Part shown: piece by piece, positions 9,375 to 21,230 of the stretch
Layout of the letters: the number at the start of each line of letters is the position of its first letter
How positions within the stretch are numbered: position 1 is the stretch's first letter
Assembly (NCBI GenBank): GCA_030789695.1
Contig: CM061132.1
Location: 32,140,418 to 32,204,417, forward strand
Direction of reading: 5' to 3'
Source: Scilla litardierei
Lineage: Eukaryota > Streptophyta > Magnoliopsida > Asparagales > Asparagaceae
Length of the DNA stretch: 64,000 nt
The notes under the pieces: generated by a model
Database searches by the model: none
What the model was told of the DNA's origin: nothing
Seen by the model: only the letters and a program-made list of their open reading frames with translations
Program-made: the position numbers and the translations under genes

Positions 9375-11100
9375 GTGGCGTCAATAAGATCACAAGACAA
9401 GTTCGAGACTTTGGAGGTGAAGTTCACTAGCAAGATCGAAGGGGTAAAGAAATCTTTGGTGGGATACGATGAATCCATGGCAAGATTGACGGCTTCCATT
9501 GAAAAATTGACGGCGAAGCAAGAGAAACAAGGTGAAGTGCTCACGCAATTGATCATTCAGTTGACAATCAACGCGGGAAAAGATGGGAAAGGCGATGGAA
9601 ACCCTAAATCAACGACAAAGGTGCCGCCTTTAAACAAGGGGAAGGAAAAGATGGAGAAAATCGATACAAAATCCATTCAAGTGCAAGAGGAATATGACGA
9701 GGAGGAAGGCGCAGAGCCGTGGAAGGAGGATTATCGAGAAGCAGAGCGACGGAAGGCGGAGGAAGTAAGGAGGGAGGGCGGCGGCCCTAGCCGCCTCCCC
9801 CATGAGGCGCGCCACAGGCCAGCAACGGGGGCCCACGGGTCCCTCCTCAGGCCCCCGCGGCCCCCAGAACAGCTGTCGGGGGTGCGGCACACCCCAGCAT
9901 CGGCCTGGGCCGACAAAAGGCCACAGGCCCTCGGCAACCCCCATCGACCAAGGGGGGTCGCTGGGGCCCTGAAATCCTTCGGCAAGGCCCAGCGGCCAAT
10001 TGCCTTGGCCGATGGGGCCCCGCCGACCAGCAAGGAGCCCCGCGGGGGGTGGGAGGTAGGGCAGGATGAGCGGCAGCCTTTTGGAGAGTTTCTGCCTTAT
10101 TCGGAGGGTCCGGCATGTGGATTCGACAATAGTTTTGACCCTGGAGATGGGCAGGAGTATAATGATGACGGAGGAGGGTATCGGGATCCTCACGGCCCTC
10201 GGTATGGCGAGGAGAGATGCCATCCTCCACCCCACACCTATGAGGGGCGCCCCGGAGATGGCAGAGGGGGTACAAAGATTATCAGGAGGAGCATGGGGGG
10301 CCAGACTGGAGGCTACGATGGGCGAGGAGAGGGGCCCCGAGGGGGTCATAGAGATCGATGGAGAGGGCCGTTGGGAGGATTTGAGACACACCAGGAGAGG
10401 TGGCAGCACTACCATCAGCCCAGATATGATGGGGGACGAGGAGACCAGGACACATTCAATATGGACCGGCTGCAGAAGCTGAAAATGCCGGTATTTGATG
10501 GGGTGGATCCAGTGTCGTGGATCAACAGAGCAGAAAGATTTTTTTAGAGTCTCTCGCATGACTGAGGAGCAGAAGCTGGAGGCAGCTGGGGTTTGCCTGG
10601 ATGGGAAGGCCCTCGCCTAGTTTCAGTGGAAGGATGCGAGGCATCCTTTTCGCTCATGGGAGGCGATCAGGGACCAGATGGTGGAGAGGTTCAGTGATCC
10701 CCACTTAGAGAATGTGAGAGAGCAGCTACTATCACTCAGGCAGGATGGCACAGTGAGAGATTACCTAGAGAGGTTCGAGGCCCTATCAGGGCAAATGCAC
10801 GGGGTGACGGATGAGACGATGGAGAGCACCTTCATGAAGGGGTTGAAGGCCACTATTCGAGCAGCGGTGCGCATACAGAAGCCCCAGAGTCTGATGGAGA
10901 CCATGGAGTACGCTCAGATGGCGGAGGATTGTCAGATGGAGAAGAGGAAGGCGAGGGGTGGTTGGAGTGGCCCAGTTTTCTATAGTCAAACAGCGATAGG
11001 AGGGCAGCAGAGAACCACTACGGGAGCGGATCCTGCCACCAAGGAGAAGAGTGTGGAGAATGATAGTGCACTGCAGGCTGGGGGCATTTCAGGCGGATGA
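9375..11100 (+). pseudogene. Element C gag
   Basis: The N-terminal coiled-coil-like segment (RSQDKFETLEVKF, SMARLTASIEKLTAKQEKQ) is followed by a long charged and Gly/Pro-rich linker. The Retrotrans_gag core begins near 10480 (LKMPVFDGVDPVSWINRAERFF). A T-run at 10538-10545 breaks the frame. A TAG at 10618-10620 replaces a tryptophan codon in the otherwise conserved ALxWFQW motif. The core then continues (QMVERFSDP, TVRDYLERFEAL, TMESTFMKGLKATIR) to about 11100. Compared with element B the domain is collinear. It is a decayed capsid-like gene. Confidence 0.82.
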
Positions 11101-12598
11101 CTGACGCGTAGATGAGGGAGAAACAACAGAGTAGATGCAACGAGCAATTCATGCCAGGCCACAGATGTGCGGAGTGCAAGCCCCAGGTGCTGCTACTTGA
11201 GGATGATGACGACGAGGCTAATATGGAGGACGAGGCCGCTGAGGTAGAGAAGACTGAGGGCCATCAGCTAGACGTGGCGGAGGTTTCCCTTAACTCCGTG
11301 GTAGGGTTCACACCAAACCATACCATAAAGTTGAGGGGGCATATCAGCGACCAAGAGGTGACGGTACTCATCGACAGTGAGGCGTCCCACAATTTCATTT
11401 CCAGGAGAGTGGTGGCCCAGCAGGAGCTCCAGCTGACGAACTGCGGCAGCTTTAGTGTTGTGATGGGGACTGGGAAGAAGGAGAGCAGCTGTGGGGTTTG
11501 TCGAGGTCTGGTGCTGACATTACAGGAGGTATAGGTGATAGCTGACTTCCTGCCCCTCAACTTGGGGAGCACCGATGTCATCCTGGGCATGACATGGATA
11601 CAGACATTGGGGGAGATTACAGTAAACTGGAAACTTCTCAGGATGGAGTTCCAAGAGGAGGGAAGAGTAGTAATACTATATTCGTTGACGGGGGACCATC
11701 CAGACGGAGGGTGTGGGATACTTAGTAGAGCTATATTCGTTGACGGGGGAGGGAGGCGCTAAAGCCAGCAGGGAGCAGCTTATTTCAGGAGAGGTGCAGC
11801 AGCTGATGGAGCAGTTCGAGGAGGTCTTTCAGGAGCCACGGGGTTTTCCACCGTCGCGGGATCACGAGAACGCTATATTTCTGCGAGAGTGCGTGTCCCC
11901 ATCAGTGTGAGGCCCTACCGTTACCCCCAGGCACAGAAGGACGAGATCGAGAGAATGGTAACGGAAATGGTGCGGGCTGGAGTGATACAGCCCAGTGTGA
12001 GCCCCTTTTCCAGCCCGGTGCTGTTAGTAAAGAAGAATGATGAGCGCTGGCGCTTCTGCGTGGACCACAGGGCATTGAACGAGGAGACAATGCCAGATAA
12101 GTTCCCTATACCAGTGATCGATGGGCTTCTGGATGAGTTGCACGGGGCATCCATGTTCACAAAGATAGATCTCAAATCGGGCTACCACCAGATCAGGATG
12201 CGGGGGAAGGATGTGCCCAAGACAGCGTTCAGGACGCACGAGGGCCACTATGAGTTTTTAGTCATGCAATTCGGCTTGACTAACGTACCAGCTACTTTTC
12301 AGGCTCTCATGAACAAGGTATTCCATCCTTACATGCGACGATTCGTACTCGTATTTTTCGATGACATATTGGTGTACAGTCGTAGCTTGGAGGAGCACTT
12401 GGACCACATGTAGGTCGTTTTTCAAGAGTTGTAATACCACCAGCTATTTGCCAACAGAAAGAAGTGCTTATTTGGACAGCCGCAGGTGGAGTATTTGGGA
12501 CATGTGGTATCTACAGATGTGATGGCAGCTGACATGGCAAATATTGCGACAATGCTAGACTGGCCACGCCCCACCACTCTCAGGGGCTGCGGAGATTT
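11101..12598 (+). pseudogene. Element C zinc knuckle, protease and reverse transcriptase (5' part of pol)
   Basis: A damaged knuckle (RCNEQFMPGHRCAEC) with an upstream frameshift leads into the acidic linker. The protease follows, where the DSG triad reads DSE (VLIDSEASHNF), and a TAG ends that frame near 11534. From 11889 the RT is well preserved: [47 protein letters not shown] and the catalytic [15 protein letters not shown] follows at 12411-12413. The RT connection continues (QQLFANRKKCLFGQPQVEYLG in degraded form) to the GATTT site at 12594-12598, where element D begins. The continuation is at 18157. Confidence 0.85.
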
Positions 12599-12990
12599 TG
12601 ATGCGATTAGGGCTTTTTGTATGGATCAAGGTAGGATTTTTATGGTTTTGGACTTCCTAATCTAGGGTTTATAAGGCGAAGAACCGAGAATTAATCGCTA
12701 AATAATTCCTAGAACAAATAGATCTAAGCTAGATAACAATTAATTAGCTAAAGAATTAAACTAGAAAATAAAATACCTTTCTCAATTCTTTGATAAAAGT
12801 CCACCTAGGGCCGGCCGGCTCCTTTATTGGGGGAGTGGTTAATAATTGTCTAATTACCCTTTGACCATCCCCACTCACGCGGAATCACAAGCTTGGGACC
12901 GGGTCCGTGGTGGACCCAAGTCGCCTCCTCCGATGGTAGACCCGAACCGGATCCGCACGCGCCGCGTCCTCAAAGTGTCGCACTGCATCA
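12599..12990 (-). repeat. 3' LTR of element D
   Basis: This 392-bp LTR reads TGATGCGATTAGGGC to CACTGCATCA on the plus strand. It aligns along its whole length with 17761-18151. Confidence 0.93.
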
Positions 12991-13003
12991 TTACTCCCCC
13001 CCA
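12991..13003 (-). other. Polypurine tract of element D
   Basis: The minus strand reads TTTTGGGGGGGAGTAA just before the 3' LTR. This is the usual plus-strand DNA primer position in LTR elements. Confidence 0.8.
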
Positions 13004-13474
13004 AAAGTGCCACCTTGTCCTCAAGGTGGAAGTCTGGAAACTGGTTGCGGATCACTGAAGCGGCCTCCCACGTAGCATCGTGGTCGGGAAGGCCCCGCCA
13101 TCGAATCCGCACTTCATGTGTCCCGTTTGCGGCCTGCCGGATCCCTGTCAACTCCTGAGGCTCCAGAAGCACCTCCATGTCATCTGTCAAAGTGGGTGGC
13201 AGGGTGGGTGACAATGTGTGATCCCCGATGGCCCGCCTCAGCTGCGATACGTGAAAAACCGGGTGAATGGTGGAAGTGGCCGGCAACTGCAGACGATAGG
13301 CCACCTTCCCGATCTGAGCTGTCACCTCGAAAGGTCCATAGTAGCGGGCTGCTAACTTCTCGTTGCTCCGCCGGCCACTGTAACTGCAGTGTAAGGGTGT
13401 CTGAGAGGTATGAAATGGGCGTATTTGCTGAGCCGATCGACCACTACAAGTATAGAACTGTAACCCTCTGATCG
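12991..13474 (-). pseudogene. Element D integrase C-terminus and chromodomain
   Basis: This segment encodes the end of integrase ([35 protein letters not shown]). A chromodomain follows: RIRWRGLPDHDATWEAA, then FPDFHLEDKVALLGG. In chromoviruses this domain directs integration to particular chromatin. The frame has no stop before the polypurine tract and stays open into the 3' LTR to 12885, so the C-terminus would be LTR-encoded. The frame connects to upstream integrase only across a deletion near 13400-13500. Confidence 0.8.
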
Positions 13475-16020
13475 CTATAACCCCTCGATGAAATCCATGC
13501 TGATCTCCTCCCAGACCCTCTCTGGTAAGGCCAATGGCTGTAGGAGCCCCGCTGGTGCCATTGCCATATACTTGTGACGTTGGCACACGTCACACTCTGC
13601 TATCCGCTGGGCAATGTCATTCTTCATCCCGGGCCAACAGAGCTCCCTCGCCATCCGCCTGTAGGTCTGCTGTACCCCGGAGTGGCCGCCGATCGCACTG
13701 CCGTGAAACTCCTGAAAAAGCATCGGAATATGGGTAGAACTCCGGGGAATCACCAGCCTGCCGTTGTATAGGAGCCTCTGTCCGTCCATGTTGTACCCCT
13801 GGAAGTCCGCGGAGCCCTGCTGCAGTGCCTCCCGTATCCTGGCCAAGTCCTCATCAGCCTCAATCTCCCTGCTCAAAGGCTCCCAGTCCAGAAGGACCGG
13901 TGCTGAAATGGCCGCCACCTCTGCAGGCTCCTCGCGACGTGACAAAGCGTCTGCCGCCTTGTTCTCCAGGCCCGGCCGATACTGAATCTCGAATGTGAAA
14001 TGGACCAACTTGGAGAGCCACTTCTGATGCTCCTCGGTAACCATGCGCTACTCCAATAGATATTTCAAGCTTCGCTGGTCGGTCCTCACTATGAACTTCC
14101 TACCTAGCAAGTAGGGCCGCCACTTCTGAATGGACAGGACAATCGCCATCAGCTCCCTCTCATATACTGACTTCAGCCTAGCTCGAGCTGACAGAGTCTG
14201 GCTGAAGAAAGCAATAGGCCTCTGGTCCTGCATCAATACTGCACCCAACCCATATCCTGACGCGTCGGTGTCTATAACAAATGATCTGATGAAGTCAGGA
14301 AGTGCTAAGACAGGCACCGTCGTCATCGCCTGCTTCAAGGCCTCGAAAGCCTTGGTCGCCTCATCGCCCCAGTGGAAGTTGTTCTTCTTTAGTTGCTCGG
14401 TAAGTGGCCAAGCAATCGTGATGTAACCCTGGACAAACTTCCTGTAGTACCCTGTCAAGCCCAAGAAGCCCCACAAGCCCCGTAAAGTGGTGGGTACCGG
14501 CCAGTCCAACAAGGCGGAAATCTTGGCCCTATCAGCTGCTGCCACCCCCTCCGCAGACACCACGTGTCCCAGGTACTCTACCTGCAGCTGTCCAAATAGG
14601 CACTTCTTCTTATTAGCAAATAGCTGCTGCTCCTGCAACTCATGTAGAACTGCTCGCAAGTGCCCCACTGCTCCTCCATGCTGCGGCTGTACACCAAGAT
14701 GTCATCAAAAAATACTAGCACAAACCTCCGTAGGTAAGGGCGGAACACTCTGTTCATCAGGGCCTGGAATGTCGCTGGAGCATTCGTCAGGCCGAATGGC
14801 ATGACTAGGAACTCATAGTGCCCCTCATGAGTCCTGAAGGCAGTCTTGGGCACGTCGGCCGCCCTCATCCGTATCTGGTGGTACCCTGATTTCAGATCAA
14901 TCTTGGAGAAACAGGCCGCCCCGTGGAGTTCATCCAACATCTCATCAATAACAGGGATGGGGAATTTGTCTGCAACTGTCTCCTTATTCAGGGCCCTGTA
15001 ATCTACGCAGAATCTCCAACTGCCGTCCTTTTTCACCAATAAGACTGGGCTGGAGAAGGGGCTAGTACTAGGCTGTATCACACCTGCCTGTAGCATGTCC
15101 TCCACTAGCCTCTCTATCTCATCCTTTTGTACCTGAGGGTACCTGTAGGGCCGCACACTGATGGGGGACACGCCCTCGCGTAAGACGATGGAGTGCTCAT
15201 AATCTCTAGGTGGTGGCAGTCCCTGGGGTTCCTGGAAAACATCCTCATACTGAGCCGGCAGCTGCTCAACCTCCGGTACTATCTCCTGTGTCTGGTCCTC
15301 GATCTGCACTGAAGCAGTCACAGCCTGTAACTGCACCAAGAAACCTCATCCCGCTGTGTGGATCGCCCTGGACATGGCCTTATAAGATACCAACGAACGA
15401 CAGAGGCTGGGATCCCCCTGCAATACCACTGTCCTCCCCTCATCCTGGTACTCCATCCTCAGCATCTTCCAATTGGTCCTGGTCTCCCCGAGGGTCTGCA
15501 GCCACTTCATCCCCAGGATGACATCGGTACTCCCTAGCTTCAAGGGAAGAAAGTCGATGACGATATGAACTCCCTGAATGGTCACTATCACCCCGCGGCA
15601 GACACCCGTGCTGTGTGTCACCTGGCACGTACCTAGCATCACGCCGTATCGCCCTGTGCCACTCAGCTGTAATCCCTGTGCCCCCACCAACCTGTTGAAA
15701 ATGAAGTTGTGGGTGGCCCCACTGTCGATCAACACTATCACCTCCTGGCTGCCCACCTGTCCCACCAATTTCATGGTATGGTTCGGTGTGAACCCTACCA
15801 CGGAATTGAGGGACACCTCCGCAAGGTCTAAGTGCTGATGCTCTAACTCCGCGTCCTCTCCTGCCTTCAGGATGACAACCTCGTCCTCTCCCTCATCATC
15901 ACCGGCTATCAGTATCTGGAGAGTCCGATCAGCGCACCGGTGTCCTGGGGTGAACTTCTCATCACATCGAAAACACAAACCCTTCACCCTCCTCTCCCGT
16001 ATCTCGGCATCTGTCATCCT
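13475..16020 (-). pseudogene. Element D pol: protease, RT, RNase H and integrase N-terminus
   Basis: The CCHC-type knuckle (GLCFRCDEKFTPGHRC) and protease with an intact DSG triad (VLIDSGATHNFIF) are at 15346-16020. The RT at 14578-15339 has the catalytic [12 protein letters not shown] frameshift near 14650 leads into the RT connection and RNase H ([36 protein letters not shown]). A TAG at 14045-14047 interrupts the frame just after KYLLE. The integrase HHCC region follows (FHGSAIGGHSG, MKNDIAQRIAECDVCQRHK), with the first catalytic Asp in ISMDFIEGL. The rest of the integrase core is deleted. This element is far less decayed than C, but lacks a working integrase. Confidence 0.87.
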
Positions 16021-17736
16021 TCGTACCTGCCCCCAGCTCGGGGCTCCTGCCTCCTGTCTCTGCCGCCCCCAGCAACGGTCGTAGCTCCCTGACCAGACGA
16101 GGCCCCTGAAGTAGGTGCAGTCCTCTGTCCTATAGCAGCCGCCTGACTCCTGAATGTGGTGCCTCCCCACGTCCCACGGGCCCTCCGCTCTGTCTCCTGG
16201 TGGTCATCCACCTTCCGTGCCAATGTCATCATCCCGCGCAGGCCAACGGGCTCGAACTGCCTCAATCCCGACCTCACCGTGGGCTTCAGCCCCTTCATGA
16301 AACAGCCCTCCAAGGACTCCTCAGATACTCCCCGAACTCGGTGGCAGAGCGACTCAAATTTCTTGATATAATCCCTCACGCTCCCCTCCTGCTTCAGCGA
16401 GTACAGTCTCTCGAACACGCCACCAACCTGTCCTCCAAAGCGCTCCGTCAAGAGCGTCGTAAACTCCGCCCAGGTCTGAAAAGGCTGCTGCTGATCTGTC
16501 CAACGAAACCAGCCTAAGGCCTCTCCCCCCAAGCAAACCCCTATCGCCCGAAGCCACTCCTCTCCTGGGACCGCGGACACCTCCAAGTACCTCTCCACCC
16601 GGTACAACCAATCGTCGGGATCTCCTCCCTCAAAAATGGGCACCTCCAACTTCCTCAGTCGCCTCTCGCCACCGTATCCACCTCTCTCCTGCTGCTGGAA
16701 TCCACCCCTGTGCTGGTACCCATGTCGCCTGTCGGGAAAATAAGCCTCAGCTCGATCACGGTAGCCTCCCTCTGCTCCATGCCCCTGCCAGTCACCCTGT
16801 GGGTGTCCAAAATCCGCCTGGTGGCCTCCTGGAGGGTCCTGGTACGCTCTCCAATCTCCCGTCACTCCCCCAAAGGGTAGGGGCTGAGTCGACGGGCCTC
16901 CGGTGATCTGGTGGTGCCCTCCACCCTGCTGAAATCCTCCGCCGGGTCCCCCAAAAGGCTGAAAACCCCCAAACTGTGCTCCTCGGACCTCGGGCGGGCC
17001 CCCCGGGGGCCTGGAAATGCTCGGAAAAATCAGTCGGGCTTCCTGGGGGGTCGGTGGGCCCCCCAAGGTCCGTCGGGCCTCGGGACCCCCCCTCTGGGGT
17101 TGGCCGAGGCCCCCCAGGCCGTCGTCGGGGGCGGCCGGCCCTGAAATTGGGCCGGCGGCCCCCAGGCGGCGGCGCCGGGGCCTACCGAAGCCGCAGGGGG
17201 GCGGCAGTTGCGACCGCCCCTCCCAGGGCCCTGACGGCCCCCCGCCGCCCCTCTGGGGGTTCGTCGGGCCCCCCAGAGAGCCCTGGGGGGGTCGGCGGCC
17301 ACCCAGCGGGCTGTCGGGGTGCCGGAGACCCCCCTCCGGCACCCTTGTCGTCGTTGTGTGGCAGCGCGTGGTCTTGGTGAGTCTCTCACGTGTTGTCTCC
17401 TTGATCGAAGCCTCCATCTTCGTCTAGATCCGGATCATCTTCAAAAAAACCGTCTTTTTGTCATTGTCCTTCGCCAAAGGTGGCTCCTTTTTGCTTGGAT
17501 CCGTCTTTGGTACGAGATGAGCGGTCAATGCCGCTATAGCTTCCGTCAATTCCGATAATTTTGCCTCCGTTTTCCCTTGATTTTCCTTCATCTCTTTCAA
17601 TCTCCCCCCGGATTTGCGCGGCTATCTCGGCGTCTTCCTTCCTCACGTCGATAAAACCCTTGCTAATTTGGGCCTCCATCCGTTCAACCTTCTCCTCCAA
17701 AATTTCGACCAGCCCCTTGGATCGTGTATTTGCCAT
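16014..17736 (-). pseudogene. Element D gag
   Basis: The ATG at 17736 starts a lysine- and glutamate-rich coiled-coil-like N-terminus (LVEILEEKVERMEAQISKGF). The frame shifts between 17461 and 17417, where short A- and T-runs occur. A long Gly/Pro-rich linker follows (17390-16650), very GC-rich on this strand. The Retrotrans_gag core is at about 16170-16650: LEVPIFEGGDPDDWLYRVERYLEV, LGWFRWTDQQQPFQTW, SLEGCFMKGLKPTVR. The linker composition, not the core, produces the long overlapping ORFs on both strands. Confidence 0.83.
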
Positions 17737-17745
17737 AGATCGACC

Positions 17746-17757
17746 GCTCTGATACAA
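17746..17757 (-). other. Primer-binding site of element D (one mismatch)
   Basis: The minus strand reads TTGTATCAGAGC, one base from the initiator tRNA-Met complement TGGTATCAGAGC. It lies three bases inside the 5' LTR. Confidence 0.8.
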
Positions 17758-17760
17758 ATT

Positions 17761-18151
17761 TGATGCAATTAGGGCTTTTGTGGGGATCAAGGTAGGATTT
17801 TTATGGTTTTGTACTTCCTAATCTGGGGTTTATAAGGCGAAGAACGGAGAATTAAGCGCTAAATAATTCCTAGAACAAATAGATCTAAGCTAGATAACAA
17901 TTAATTAGCTAAAGAATTAAACTAGAAAATAAAATACCTTTCTCAATTCTTCGATAAAAGTCCACCTAGGGCCGGCCGGCCCCTTTATTGGGGGAGGGGT
18001 TAATAATTGTCTAATTACCCTTTGACCCTCCCCACTCACGCGGAATCATATGCTTGGGACCGCGTCTGTGGTGGACCCAAGTCGCCTCCTCCGATGGTAG
18101 ACCTGAACCGGATCCGCACGCGCCGCCTCCTCAAAGTGCCGCACCGCATCA
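17761..18151 (-). repeat. 5' LTR of element D
   Basis: This 391-bp copy reads TGATGCAATTAGGGC to CACCGCATCA on the plus strand. Its outer edge is followed by the GATTT target duplication. Confidence 0.93.
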
Positions 18152-18156
18152 GATTT

Positions 18157-20213
18157 CTGGGCTTGACAGGATATTATGGCAGGTTCGTGCAGGAATATGG
18201 GACGATCGCCGGGACGATCGCCGAGTTACTCAAAGACCAGTTCATTTGGGGTGAGGAGGCGACGGCAGCTTTTGAGGCCTTGAAGAAGGCCATGACCACA
18301 GTGTCAGTACTGGCATTGCCAGATTTTTACAGACCTTTTGTGGTAGAGGCAGACGCTTCGGGGCATGGATTGGGAGCGGTGCTGATGCAGAATCAGCGGC
18401 CCATAGCGTATTACAGTCAGGTGTTGACATCTAGAGCCAGACTGCGGTCGGTCTACGAGAGGGAGCTGATGCCCATTGCCCTATCCATTCAAAAATGGAC
18501 TGTATTTATTGGGGCGCAGTTTCCTGGTGCGCACGGATCAGCAAAGTCTCAAATACTTACTAGAGCAGTGCATGGTAGCAGAGATGCATCAAAAATGGCT
18601 GTGGAAGCCGATGGGCTACAGGTTTAAGATTGAGTATCGCCCCCGGATTGGAGAACAAGGCGGCTGACGCACTTTCACGACGAGAGGACGTTCAGTTGGT
18701 TGCCTTGTCTGTTTCCGTGCTACAGGATTGGAAGCCGTTGCAGCAGGAAGTTGAGCAGGATTAGGAGTTGGCAGCCATACAAGCAGCACTGTTGCAGGGG
18801 GTCTACGGAGCATCCAGGTTATGCTATTCAGGATGGTAGGCTATTGTACTGTGGACGCTTGGCCCTACCGAGGACCTCGAGACACATACCCGCCATATTA
18901 CGGGAGTTTCACAGTAGTGCAGTGGGAGGACATTCTGGGTCCTGACTCAAGACTTACCAACGACTGGTGAGAGAGATACATTGGAAGGGAATGAAAAAGG
19001 ATGTCGCGAGAATGGTTGCAGAGTGTGACGTCTGCCAGCGTCACAAGTATCAGGCGATGGCTACAGGAGGGTTGCTTCAGCCATTGTCCTTACCAGATCG
19101 GGCCTGGGAGGATCTCTCCATGGATTTTATTGATGGTTTGCCAAAGTCAGGAGGGTACACGGCCATATTTGTTGTGGTAGACCACCTCGGTAAGTATGCA
19201 CACTTTATACCGCTTAGGCACCCCTACAGCGCAGTACAATGACGGAGACATTTGTGAGAGAGATCATTCGTCTACATGGACCCCCAAAGTCCATTGTCTC
19301 AGATAGGGAAAAGGTATTCTTGAGCAGATCTGGCAGGAGCTGTTTAGGATACAGGGGACAGTTTTGAAGCGGAGCACAGCCTACCACCCGCAGACAGATG
19401 GCCAGACTGAGGTCGTCAACAGGAGCGTTGAGACATATCTGCGGTGCTTTATATCAGAGAATCCCAAAGAGTGGGCCCATACGCAGCTCAGACGACACCG
19501 TTCACACCGTTCACACCGCATCCCAAAGAGCTGGCATGGACATAGTACTGGTACAATACCTCTTATCACACCGCAGCTCAGACGACACCGTTCAGGATTT
19601 TGTATGGCCGATATCCTCCACACTTATTACACTATGGGCAGGAGACGACCCCGGTTTCAGAGGTGGAGCAGTATCTGGCTAAGTGAGACTGGATTTTGGA
19701 GGAGCTGAAACTCCATTTGGCTAGAGCCCAGCAGATTATGAAGACGAATGCAGACCTTCACTGCAAGGATGTGCATTTCGCAGTCGGAAACATGTTGTAC
19801 CTTAAGCTGAGACCTTACAGGCAGATATCCTCGGCCCACATGAGGAATGAGAAGTTGGCCCCGAGATATTTTGGACCTTTCGAGGTCGAGGCTAGTGTGG
19901 ATCCAGTTGCTCACAGGCTGCGGCTTCCCCCAGGATCGGTCATTCATCCAGTATTCCATGTATCTCAGCTTCGTCAGGCTATTGGGGACCACACTGCGTC
20001 GCCCACTTTCGGAGACGTAGACAGATGATATGGAGGTGAGATTGGAACCTGAGGAGTTGAAGAGAATTCGCAGATGGAGTACTGGGGAGCAGGAGGTTTT
20101 AGTGCAGTGGAAGGGGCTTACCGGAGCATGAGAGCACGTGGGAGTCCATGAACATTATGGCACAGCAATTTCCAGACTTCCACCTTGAGGACAATGTGGC
20201 TCTTTGGGGAGAA
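18157..20213 (+). pseudogene. Element C RNase H, integrase and chromodomain (3' part of pol)
   Basis: The frame resumes directly after the second GATTT with the RT-RNase H connection (GLTGYYGRFVQE). RNase H follows ([36 protein letters not shown]), then the integrase zinc-binding region (MKKDVARMVAECDVCQRHK). The integrase core starts with DLSMDFIDGLPKSGG; further catalytic positions are recognisable out of frame (SDRE near 19300, [18 protein letters not shown] at 19387-19440). A local duplication of CAGCTCAGACGACACCGTTC disturbs 19480-19600. The C-terminal part (HPVFHVSQLRQAIGDH) and a chromodomain (QWKGL, then TWESMNIMAQQFPDFHLED in a shifted frame) precede the LTR. Confidence 0.85.
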
Positions 20214-20216
20214 TAG

Positions 20217-20555
20217 TGGTGGGCTCCGCATGTACCAGAGGAGGCGGACCCGTGAGCCACGTGCGCAAGGGAGGCCGGCCGAACCCTAGGGGCGTTTTTG
20301 ACTCTCTCTAATTTATTATATTTTAATGGCAAATTTGTAATTAGATTAGAGTGTGTTTTTATTCTTAAGCTAGGGCTAGCCGGCATATGGCTTTATGCTT
20401 AATTATTGAATTGTTTGAGAGAGTTCTTAGGAAGAGTGCGGGCGTCCTCTCTTTTGGCGTCTTGGAAGGGTGATTGCCCCTTTAATTGTAGCCAAGTTAT
20501 CATTTTTATTCCTATTTTTCCTCAATTTAGTTTCAGATTTTCTTGAGTTCTATCA
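20217..20555 (+). repeat. 3' LTR of element C
   Basis: It begins TGGTGGGCTCCGC and ends GAGTTCTATCA. It is preceded by a short purine tract (TTTGGGGAGAA) and followed by the AAATG target duplication (20556-20560). Confidence 0.92.
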
Positions 20556-20560
20556 AAATG

Positions 20561-20873
20561 TCTTAACACGAATTATATCAATGGGCTCTAATTTGCATAC
20601 TCCTTCAGTAGTTTCATAATCATCTAATTCTAGATATTGGAAGTTCTTGGGTTGTTATTCGAGGCAATAGTTCCTTAATCAACAGAGACATCGTAAAAGA
20701 TTTATTTGGAATATTAGCTCCAAGATTTTTGTTCACTTCCCCAATCAATTGAGACATCATAAAAAGCAAAACAGATATACAAGAAAATTTCATGCCAAAC
20801 AGCATCCTCATGAAAGTTTTACGATACAGCCTTCATTAGATATGTACACGTATGTTCCACAAGGTTAATTAAG
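20561..20873. other. Intron-like spacer between elements C and E
   Basis: About 310 bp of AT-rich sequence lies between two target sites. It should belong to intron 3 of the TBC gene. A weak internal duplication with GATGTCTC words is visible at 20680-20760. No exon is recognised. Confidence 0.45.
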
Positions 20874-20878
20874 TTAAC

Positions 20879-21203
20879 TGATAGTCCCGCTGGGTCTAGC
20901 CGCCCCCCACATGGGCCGGCCCATGTTAGCCGTTGGCCCCCCTTGGGCTTTGGTTTATGCGCGCGCCCATTAGCCTAGGAAAACCCTAGTTTCTTCTATT
21001 TATAGGGCTAGCCGTCATTTGTGATTTTTATGCTTGATATTTGAGATATTCTCTATTGAGCGTCCTAGGAGTAGCTCTTAGATTAAACGAGCGCGGACGT
21101 CCTCTATGCGTCTTGGGAGGAGAATACACCTTTTTGTATTCAATTATCGTGTTTTTGGCTACTTTTATCTATAAAAATCATCTTTTTATCATGGATCCTA
21201 ACA
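20879..21203 (+). repeat. 5' LTR of element E
   Basis: It starts TGATAGTCCCGCTGGG and ends GGATCCTAACA. A TATTTATAG motif (20998-21006) is a candidate TATA box. Confidence 0.92.
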
Positions 21204-21206
21204 TTT

Positions 21207-21218
21207 TGGTATCAGAGC
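21207..21218 (+). other. Primer-binding site of element E
   Basis: TGGTATCAGAGC is an exact initiator tRNA-Met complement, three bases after the LTR. Confidence 0.92.
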
Positions 21219-21230
21219 ACGTGACGATCC

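Larger units (their letters stand above)
12599..18151 (-). mobile_element. Element D: chromovirus nested in element C
   Basis: Terminal repeats at 12599-12990 and 17761-18151 are near-identical and carry TGATGC...GCATCA ends. GATTT precedes and follows the element (12594-12598 and 18152-18156). Host codons of element C resume exactly across the insertion. Minus-strand order: 5' LTR, primer site, gag, zinc knuckle, protease, RT, RNase H, integrase N-terminus, chromodomain tail, polypurine tract, 3' LTR. The integrase catalytic core is deleted near 13480. D must be younger than C. Confidence 0.95.
9005..20555 (+). mobile_element. Element C: Reina-like chromovirus, split by element D
   Basis: Complete outer structure: LTRs at 9005-9344 and 20217-20555, and AAATG target duplications at 9000-9004 and 20556-20560. 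A tRNA-iMet primer site follows the 5' LTR. Gag, protease, RT, RNase H, integrase and chromodomain come in that order, with element D inserted in the RT-RNase H connection. Without D it is about 6.0 kb. Many stops and frameshifts make it dead. It is the same family as element B but in the opposite orientation. Confidence 0.92.

Noticed and set aside
20620..20811. Short minus-strand ORF between elements C and E as a possible TBC exon.
   Set aside because: No similarity to the expected KLRELAW-type exon 4 and an internal duplication suggests non-coding DNA.
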